Assembly: GCA_021495925.1 (NCBI GenBank)
Contig: JAKEKT010000078.1
Span: 1 to 64,000 of the forward strand
Source: Diplodia intermedia
Lineage: Eukaryota > Ascomycota > Dothideomycetes > Botryosphaeriales > Botryosphaeriaceae
Length of the DNA stretch: 64,000 nt
Reading direction: 5' to 3'
Of the stretch, positions 56,200 through 64,000 are shown in pieces; within the stretch, counting starts at the first letter, position 1; the number at the start of each line of letters is the position of its first letter. A model generated the notes under the pieces. The model made no database searches, had not been told where the DNA came from, and worked only from the letters and a program-made list of their open reading frames with translations. The position numbers were made by a program, and so were the translations under genes.

Positions 56200-59100
56200 A
56201 TGGAATCGGAGACCGAACAAGCCCCTGCAGTGGGCGATCAGCCATTGACAGAAGCTGAAGACAATGGTACTGACGCACAGCCGGAGACCAAGGATGCCAC
56301 AGCTATCACTGAAGAAGTCGGCAAGGGTAAAAAAAGATCCGATGATGTGGCGGATGATTCGGGCGACGATGACGAAGAGGACGATGAGACTTACCAAAGG
56401 GTTATGGAGTACAAGATCCGCGCTGAAAACATTACCAATCGTCGGAAGAAACGAGACATAAGGAGGAGACAACACAGCAGGTACATGCTCCTCCTTGATG
56501 ATCGCCTGGACTTTCTTGAAGAGGAAGTCAAAAAATTGAAAAAGGAAGGGATCAAAGAGGACGAAGCAGAAGAGCCCAAGCCCGCAATTCCGGAGCTTCA
56601 CCCCATGAGCTGGACAGAGTATCTGGTCGACAAGGGAGAAGATGTACCTCCAGTCCATCACGCAATCGATCTCCTCATGGAGGAGCCGGCCATCTTCCAA
56701 CGGGCCTCTCTCTGGGTAGACGAGTCAAAGGCAAAGAAAGGGGGTGCTGGAGCCGACAAACTCCACTCAGACGCCACGAATGCATCTTTCGGTCCACAGC
56801 TCACCACGCTCCCCGAGAGGATCCGGATAAACTGCCAGCAGCTCTCTGAAGTCCTCGCAAGTTCCATCACCGATGGTTCTTTGTCACACGCAGCAAACAA
56901 GCCGATGGTACTAAGGCGGCCTTTCAAAGTCCTCATTTATCACGAGAAAACAATCCGAATGTTCACGATGAGGAAAGAAGAGGCTCTATTAGAGGCAGAG
57001 CAGAGCCACGAGGATGGGGATAAGAGTGGGATGGAAAAGAGCACCGAAGGAAAAGAGCTCGACAGCACCATTGCTGGCGGCGATGTCTCCGAAAGAACCC
57101 TGCCTCAAGGTCAGGCAGAAGCCGAGTCACCTGAGAAACGGCTGGTGAAACACCTTCATCTCCTGTTAAGATTCATTGCAGACTACATCAAGCCAGCACG
57201 AGAGAGGGTTGCCGCCCAGCAACGCATTGCCTTCCAGGATGTTTATCTGCTTTTCGAACCAGGGCAGCTTCTTTACGTCAGGCACCACGAGCACCCACAG
57301 AGAGTCTGGCGACTACTTCAAGTCACCGGCGGCAACCGGTTTCTGCGGCCGTACGAAGCGTGGCAGGAGAATGAGGATGCCGACTTCAAGAAGATGAAGC
57401 GGGATGCTTTCAGTCACCTGACGCTCGATTGTTACTTCCTCGTCTTCGACGGCTCCAAGTTTCAGCGAGTCTACAACCGCTTTTCCATCCGATACTTCTC
57501 AGACGACCAGCAGATGAGAAACCTGTGGATCCTCCCGTACGACACTGCCAATCACTTGAATCTTGTGGACGAACCCACTCTCATGAGCAACGGAAAGCAG
57601 TACAGAGAGTGTACCGACCGAGCCAGCGTCTGCCATCGTTATTACCACGGAAAGACTGTTGATCGTGATCCCCAAGGCCGGCGCCTGAAGATCTCCACTG
57701 ATTCTGAAATGGAGAGGATGCTTTTTACCGAGACAATAGAAGGTACCGTGATCGTAGATTTCGAAAAGGTTTACCGCTACAATTCTGCTTGGATGCCACG
57801 TTTCAACGAGGTTGAGGAGCACAAATTCCACAGCCGAGAATTCGAGACTGCCGACGATCCCAGGTATGAGAATGTACAGGACGACTTCACCTGGGACCAG
57901 CGCCGTAGGGAGGAGTATCTCGAGGAGGAGGAGACGGGCCCGAAAGCTCGCATGTGGGAGCAAGGAGAGCTGCCAGACGAAGACATCCTATTGCTGCCGG
58001 ACAGAGTGCCCGCATTTGTACTTCGGTCCAGAAAATGGGGTAAGACTGCTGCTTGAATTTCATGCGGACATGACGGCTGACCTGGAGCAGTCTATCTCCA
58101 ATTGGGTTACGAGGGAAAAGGAGGAGATAGAAAGACCCGACTAACTGAAGTCCTACCCAACGCTGAAGCATGGAACGAGCTACAACTCCCAGGTGGAGAT
58201 GCTGAGCAGGGGCACAAAGGTATCATTCAGAGTCTTGTCGGAAAACATTTTTCAAGGGGCTTGGAGTTTGATCTGGTCAGGGACAAAGGTCGGACCCCGT
58301 TTTAGTATCTCCATTGCCGCAAAGTTGCTTACGTGTATAGGCCGAGGGCTCATCGTCCTGCTTCACGGAGCACCCGGTGTTGGGAAAACCTCAACCGCAG
58401 AGTGTGTCGCAGGTGCAAGAGGGCAGCCTTTGCTTCCGATCACTTGTGGTGAGTCTGCCTGCGTCCAGGCAGAGCCGTTGCTAAGTATGGAAAGGTGATC
58501 TCGGTTTACAACCGGAACTCGTGGAGACCAACCTCAGCAGGCACTTTGAACTGGCCCAAAGCTGGGACTGCATTCTTCTCCTTGACGAAGCAGATGTGTT
58601 CCTGGCCGAGCGTAGCTTGAAAGATCTTCAAAGGAATGCTCTGGTCTCAGGTACGTGTACACGGAGATGAATTTGCTACGAGTGCTAAAATGGTCCCAGT
58701 CTTCCTACGTATTCTCGAGTACTATGAGGGAATCCTGTTTCTGACCACCAATAAGGTCGGCTTGATTGACGAGGCCTTCAAGTCAAGAATCCACATGTCA
58801 CTCCATTATCCATGGCTGACGCAGGACCAAACTCAGAAAATATGGAGAAATCTGATACGCAAGGCAATAACGACGCAAGAAAACCTGAAGGTTGACGAGG
58901 CCGACATTCTCATGTTTGCAATGGACCATATGCGAGCCCAGAAGGACTCCCCGTACGGCAAAGGGCCAGATGGAGATGCACCCGGGTGGAATGGCCGACA
59001 GATCAGAAATGCATTCATGAGCGCCATTGCATTGGCTGATTATGAGGCGAACAAGGCCGGAAAAGATATGGTTGTCCTGACCAGGGAACATTTCAAGATC

Positions 59101-59679
59101 GTGGCGAAAGCTTCAAACGACTTTGACAACTATCTCTGGAGGGTGCACGCTTTCCAATCCGACTCCAAACGTGCCGAGAAGAATCTGCAACGCTACGACT
59201 CCTACCAGCAGAGCCCAAGCCTTGACGGGAGAATGACGCAGCGGCCGAGCTTCTACGACCAAGCAAGGCCAATCACTCCCGGCCGCCAGTCGAGCGCCCC
59301 ACCGGCACGCTACCCTTACCAGACACCAAGTCAACCTATGCATTACGGACAGTCCGGCCTGCATGCTCCGCAGCAAGCATACAACGTACCGCAGGGACAA
59401 CAGCCTTACTATCCTCCCGCACCGCAGCCGCCACAGCACCAAGCGGCATATTCCAATCCTGCTCCGCAATACAACCCTGGAATGCCGCCACCACCACCGC
59501 CGCCGCCGCAAGAATCTTCGCATCAGTTCCACCCGCAGTATCCGACGCAAGAATCAGGCAGTGGACAGGCACCGGCCATCCAGGGACAACCGATGCACCA
59601 GACGCAAGGGATGCCACCTCAGGCACCACCATCTTCGGAGATGGGGCAACAGTGGGCAAGTTATCAGAACCAAGCATGA
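56200..59679 (+). CDS. AAA+ ATPase with N-terminal DUF7025-like region
   Basis: Exons 56200-58039, 58091-58288, 58341-58448, 58495-58650 and 58700-59679 give 1,093 residues. In order there is an acidic, disordered N-terminus (1-65); a basic coiled coil (about 75-125); and a DUF7025-like region (about 320-470) with LLRFIADYIKPARE, DVYLLFEPGQLLYV and VWRLLQVTGG. The AAA+ core follows, with Walker A GAPGVGKT (about 689-696), Walker B CILLLDEADVF (about 740), sensor text FLTTNKVGLIDEAFKSRIH, and a lid domain. The last about 150 residues are Gln/Pro/Tyr-rich. All nucleotide-binding residues are intact, so it is probably an active remodelling ATPase. The real ATG is 56200; a TTG nine bases earlier only extends the frame. 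Its divergent neighbour is the DUF7708-type gene. Confidence 0.9.
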
Positions 59680-59915
59680 GCCGAGCATGTGACCTTCTTT
59701 GCATTATGGATTCAATTCGACGGTGTCTGTCTCGATCGATGTGTTTCACTCATTGCGGACCCACTCTACTCAAGTTGGATCGAAGAACGCAAGAATTCGT
59801 CCCGTTGTTTTCAATGTTCAAAAAAATTGGATTTGAATACAAGCTTTTTTGGAACACAAGCCTTTCAATTATTTACAGTATCATAACACGTTACTTCTTG
59901 TCCTCCAATGACCAT

Positions 59916-60432
59916 TTACTGGCCGTCAATGACAATGGTGGTCGGGACGACCTGGGAGCAGACGAAGTCGTCGGGGCCGTTGCCGCCGGCGTGACAGTAA
60001 GTGGGAACTTCACCCTCGCCGTAGAAGCCAGCGCTGTCAACCATGTCAGCAAAAAAAGTCCTTTTGACCGAAGAGGGAAGAGGGGGGAGGGGAATAAACA
60101 TACGCAAGACCCAGCTCGTGGTAGATGCGGAGGGCGAACTCGCTCTCGCCGCCCGAGTACAGGGCGAAGCGGTACTTGGACCCGCCGCAGGTGATGACGT
60201 CGGACGGCAGGCCGGGGTCGCTGGCCGAGCAGTCGAGGTCGGCGGCGTCGTCGCCGCTCAGCTTGAACGAGACGGACCGGACGCCGTCGTTCTTGCGGAC
60301 GGTGAGGTCGGCGATGTCGATGTTCTCGTAGCTTGCCGGGTCCGGGGCGCCGGTGCTCGGGGCCGTGGGGGCGGCGGTGGTGGTAGCGATGGCGCCGCAG
60401 AGGGCGGCGGCGGCGGCGATGGAGAAGCGCAT
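59916..60432 (-). CDS. Alt a 1-like small secreted protein
   Basis: Exons 60104-60432 and 59916-60033 encode 148 residues. A signal peptide (MRFSIAAAAALCGAIATTTA) precedes a short Pro/Ala/Thr linker. The mature part has the beta-strand pattern of the fungal AA1-like (Alt a 1) fold: ENIDIADLTVRKNDGVRSVSFKL, four Cys in DLDCSASD, VITCGGSKYRFALY, TYCHAGG and FVCSQV, and ALRIYHEL. Alt a 1 relatives are ascomycete-specific secreted proteins; some are allergens or elicitors of plant defence, others have no known role. It is convergent with the AAA+ gene (237 bp between stops) and has a clear TATA box. Confidence 0.82.
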
Positions 60433-60555
60433 TTTGGTGTTTGGTGGTTGGTGGTTGGTGGTTGGGTGAGCTGGGGAGGTGGATTGTTGTGTTGAGAGTT
60501 GTTGCTGTGAGGTTTGTTGGTGGGGATGTTCACTGTTGCTCCAAACAATGGGCTG

Positions 60556-60563
60556 TTTATATA
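60556..60563 (-). promoter_or_regulatory. TATA box of the Alt a 1-like gene
   Basis: The minus strand reads TATATAAA about 124 bases upstream of the start codon at 60432, a perfect TATA consensus. TATA-driven genes in fungi tend to be inducible. Confidence 0.65.
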
Positions 60564-61974
60564 GCTGCGAGTGACAAATGGTGATCCCTTTGAAGGGAGG
60601 TAGCTCGACGTCACATGTAGCTATTCTGGGCGAGCGGTGGACCCTTTGGTGCAACTCCGCCTTTCTAGACGCTTGGCATTTGTTCACTTAATGCTCCCAT
60701 GCGGAGAACCACTGCGGCACTTAAGCTCGCAGCTGGCGTGGAGGAGGCCTCGATACGACGGTGGTCCGGCGTGAGTTTGCCGGAACGAGCTAGACTTTTA
60801 GACGGTGGCAAGCACATTTGCCGAAATCGAAGCGCGTATGGAAGTCGTGGCGAAACGTGCGCCCTGGCACCGGCCATTGCCCTAGCCACGATTATTTTGC
60901 TGGCGCGCGCCTCGTATTGAAGAGCGAAGAGCCGCTTCACGCCACTGACGTTGCACAGCCAGCACCCACCGGACCTTCTCGTACCACGTTTCCCTCGCCG
61001 TACTGCGTATTCCGAGCCTTCTGGGTGGCCAACTAGAACGAGTCTCGCCCGTGGTCGTACCGGATGTTGATCGTTCTATTCTTGGGGCTGGATGCTTGTT
61101 AGTCACTCTACGACTTCACAGAATGACGTGGGAAGAAAAAAGTGTTCCACCCCATGAGCGACCGGGGCGAGTCTGAGAAGGTACTGGAATCAACAAGACG
61201 GGGTATCAGCGTATCTTGGCTGTTTTCATGAAGTCATTTCGGGTGCATGTAATTGTAGTCTCGAGGTACCATGATGGCTCACCCGCACAGTACCCACGTT
61301 TGAAGGAGGCTGTTGTTTCCATCCAGGCGTATCTGTCCGGGCTTTGTCTGTACATCTACTGCTCGTCGTCAATTCCTTGAATACATGTTCGAGGGTGCTT
61401 GACTTCAGCTCTACTAAGCAAACGAAGCCCTTGGCGATACATGTGGTGCTCACTTACCCAACGGCCGATTGATTTTAAATTCCTCGCGGGAACGCAATCG
61501 AACTGCACGCTTTGCCAGTTGCGGTCATTCTACGGTAGGGCTTGGGCCGGAGGCATCGCCGCATCGTTCAAGCCGTGTTTTTTGCGCGGCCCGCAATCCT
61601 CAAGGCGTATCGTGCTGAACATCTCCGAGGCGCGAAACGGACAATCGGCTGGGGTTTGATACGAGTGATGTAAGAGCCTTCCACCTCCACTGCAAGCTCT
61701 GCGGGCAAGTCTTGTATGACTTAGGGCGTTCCACGCAGCGAGAGCATGACCTTCGCCAGCTCCTGTCACACCGAAACGCCAGCGGGGAAGATTCAGTTCA
61801 TCAGGACAGCAGTGAGCTCATGCACTAAGTTCTGCAGCACCTCACTGTCAGCACATGCTTGAGACAACATCTTCCCATATATGACTTGTGAATCGGCGGC
61901 TTAGCCGCGCATGCATATTTCTATCTTCAGATGCTTTCCGTATCAAACAGGACCAAAACGCCATTTCGAAATGC
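60564..61974. other. Gene-free stretch
   Basis: 1.4 kb between the Alt a 1-like promoter and the stop codon of the NUDIX gene. Only short frames without domain similarity or splice-consistent neighbours are visible; no RNA gene was recognised. Confidence 0.45.
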
Positions 61975-63065
61975 TCAATGCCCAACACTTCTCGGAACCG
62001 GAAACCTGAAGCGGCGGTGCAGCCTCGACACGATCTCGACGTAGTCGGGCTCATTCTCCGGCGTCAGGATGCCGTGCCGGATGAAAAAGTCGAGCATGAC
62101 GAGGGCGATGTTGGGCTTGAATTCGCCTCTGGAGAGGGCGATCTGCACCTCTGCCGTCGACAGCAGCGCGAAGCCCTCGACCTCGCTGTCGTTGGGTCGT
62201 GGCTCGATGCCGTCCTCCTCACGCAGCTCCAAATCGTAGACGAACTGTGACTCGGGCTGCAGCAGGCCCGTCTCGCCGCCCGCCCTCGCGTCACGGATCA
62301 AAAAGTACGACACGTTGCCCACAGCCTTCGCCCTCCTCCGCACGAAGTCGGCCGGCAGCGCCGCCTCTTCCTCGGCCTCGCGCACCAGGGCGTCCATGGG
62401 CTTCTCGTTGGCGGGCAGGCCGCCGGCGACCGTGTTGTCCAACATGCCGGGATATGTCGGCTTGGAGCGGGCGCGACGCGGAACCCAGAAGCGGTAGCCG
62501 GAGCCGTCACGCACGTAGCAGGTGAGGTTGACGCTGCAGGCCAGCACGCCGAACAGCGGGCTGGCGGCGCGCTCGATGCGGAACAGCAGCTCGCCTTGGT
62601 TGCCGTAGACGGGGTACAGCTCGCCGCGCCAGCCCTTGTTGAGCAGGGCGAAGTGGCGCGTCTGGCGCATGGCGGCCGTGGTGGCGGCGACGATGGCGGT
62701 GCGCTCTTGCTCGTCGATGCCCGACACCAGGATCAGCGTCTGCGACTCGGGCGAAACGTCCCAGGCCGGCAGCCCCGACAGCGTCTCGGCCACGTGCGGG
62801 CGCACGAAGCCCAGGGTGGCGTGGTGGTCGGCTACGTGCAGCGTGTACAGGCCTGCGATGGCCTCGTTGTAGCCGTCATTGTCGAGGTCGGGCCGCGGGA
62901 AGCTGCAGCAGTCAGCGGCTGGCGATCGCGGAGGACGGATAATGTTCGGGGCATGGTGTTGAGGGAGGACGACACCTACTTATCGCAGTCGTTTACCAAG
63001 TCGAGGTTGGACTTGCCGCGCGGAGCGAAGGTCGGCCACTCGTCAACTGACTCGGTCTTTTCCAT
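61975..63065 (-). CDS. DUF4743/NUDIX hydrolase
   Basis: Exons 62980-63065 and 61975-62902 encode 337 residues. The N-terminal half is the DUF4743-type region (FPRPDLDNDGYNEAIAGLYTLHV, HFALLNKGWRGELYPVYG) that precedes the catalytic domain in thiamine-pyrophosphokinase-related fungal and plant NUDIX proteins. The NUDIX box is GGLPANEKPMDALVREAEEEAAL (about residues 206-228) and keeps the G, E and REAEEE metal-binding residues, with Ala at the late Gly position. Family members hydrolyse damaged thiamine diphosphate or other nucleoside-diphosphate-linked compounds. No signal peptide is present, so it is likely cytosolic. The second exon starts at a clean CAG acceptor in frame. Confidence 0.9.
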
Positions 63066-64000
63066 GGTTCTCTCTGGGTAGGATTTGGGCGGTTGGATCG
63101 GGGCTCCACTCTCGGCTGTCTAAGTCCTATTGCAGATGCAGGTGAAAAGGAAGGGTTGGACCGGCGGCGTCCCAAGGCTGCAGGCGGGAGCAACGTGGCC
63201 AGTGGCCGCCGCTCACTGCCGTTTGTAACGGGGGGGCCCCAGCATCCTTCCTTGTTACGGCGTCCTCCTTAGCCCGAGCTGGTCCGAGCATCGCGGGTGA
63301 GCTGGTGAGCTGGAGCGCCTGCGCCAGCCGCTCTCGAGGCCTCGTGGGCTTGGTGGAGATGGCGGGGGACGGAGAGACACGTCACCGAGCATGCATCGTG
63401 AGAAGCTGCGCTCTCCGCATCTGGCATGCAGCTGCCTTGCTGGGCGCTGCCGCGGCTGCCCGAACTCCGAGAGCCGAGACGGGAGGCAGGGCTCCATGGC
63501 CCCACTTGCCCCGCCTCGGGGCCGAGCCTGCACATTCGTGGATGATGGCAGCACTCAACTGAGCCTCTCTGATCTCGGTGGGCGGCTGTGTGGACGTGCC
63601 TCGTAATCCCAGGGATGTCGCCCAATCAGGTGCTCGCATCTTTCGAGCTGTGCCACAACACGAGTTGGCATCCGAGATCGATCTAGCAGCAGCTCGATGG
63701 AAGCTAACCAAAGTGATGGAGCGTAGAGGCAGAGGTAGAGCCACTTTGGTAAGAGGGAAAGGCCGGAACGGACCGTCCCGCGGACATTCTTCCTGACCGG
63801 GCTGATCTCCGTACTTATGCGAGTGTTGGGTTAGTGTCGAATACATCACTTCACCGTGGCCGATCTGTCCGACCACTGCAGTGCTATCTCACAAGTCCAA
63901 TGCCATTCTTGACGTGGTATTGTCGCAATGGTACCAGGGAATACATTGATGCAACCGCCTCCTGTGTTGATGTCCTTCTTGCACCCTCCAGATCGGCGCA
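63066..64000. other. Gene-free right end
   Basis: 935 bp containing the NUDIX promoter and sequence up to the window edge. Several overlapping short frames exist on both strands, but none has a recognisable domain, and their overlap on opposite strands argues against coding. Confidence 0.4.

Noticed and set aside
63269..63876. Overlapping frames of 118-164 codons near the right end, minus strand
   Set aside because: Two frames overlap each other and opposite-strand frames, with no signal peptide, domain or conserved motif.
1..64000. CRISPR arrays, rRNA or tRNA genes
   Set aside because: No regularly spaced repeats, and no cloverleaf or rRNA-like sequence was recognised; the genome is fungal.

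Overview
The window comes from a filamentous ascomycete (Pezizomycotina). Genes are split by short introns (about 45-70 nt, GT-AG, with CTAAC/CTGAC branch sites), the families are typical of moulds, and the left end shows the footprint of repeat-induced point mutation (RIP). I saw no bacterial operons, CRISPR array, rRNA or tRNA. Exon borders below were read by eye from splice signals and reading-frame continuity. For every spliced gene described, the exon lengths sum to an open frame.

Bases 1 to about 18,640 form an AT-rich, gene-free island of dead retroelements. CpA and TpG are almost absent while CpG and TpA are common. It holds an 11.9-kb Ty3/gypsy-type LTR element on the minus strand (5759-17703, two 204-bp LTRs), an internal fragment of a sister copy (184-4362), and a Tad-like LINE fragment on the plus strand (about 4363-5758) whose right edge abuts the LTR element. 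Composition changes abruptly near 18,640.

From 19,138 to about 37,532 lies an accessory metabolic block: a cytochrome P450, a pyruvate-decarboxylase-like ThDP enzyme, a small type I membrane protein, an MFS sugar porter, an amino-acid permease, a free-standing NRPS-like adenylation protein, a MetE-C-terminal-like methyltransferase, a metallo-beta-lactamase-fold hydrolase and a cis-CaaD-type tautomerase. Enzymes and transporters sit side by side next to the repeat island, so a small metabolic cluster is possible, but nothing in the sequence proves co-function.

From 38,742 to 53,188 the genes look more like housekeeping: an F-box protein, a secreted SGNH (CE16-like) esterase, a membrane-anchored prolyl-4-hydroxylase-like dioxygenase, an NBR1-type autophagy receptor with PB1, four ZZ fingers, an FW domain and a LIR-like tail, a HAD hydrolase, a BTB protein and the p24 cargo receptor Erv25.

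From 53,527 to 59,679 there is a head-to-head pair. One gene encodes a DUF7708-type protein with a P-loop-NTPase-like C-terminal half that lacks a Walker A motif; the other encodes a 1,093-residue AAA+ ATPase with intact Walker motifs. The two share a 586-bp promoter region, and this is my best candidate for an undescribed two-component system. The window ends with an Alt a 1-like small secreted protein and a DUF4743/NUDIX hydrolase.
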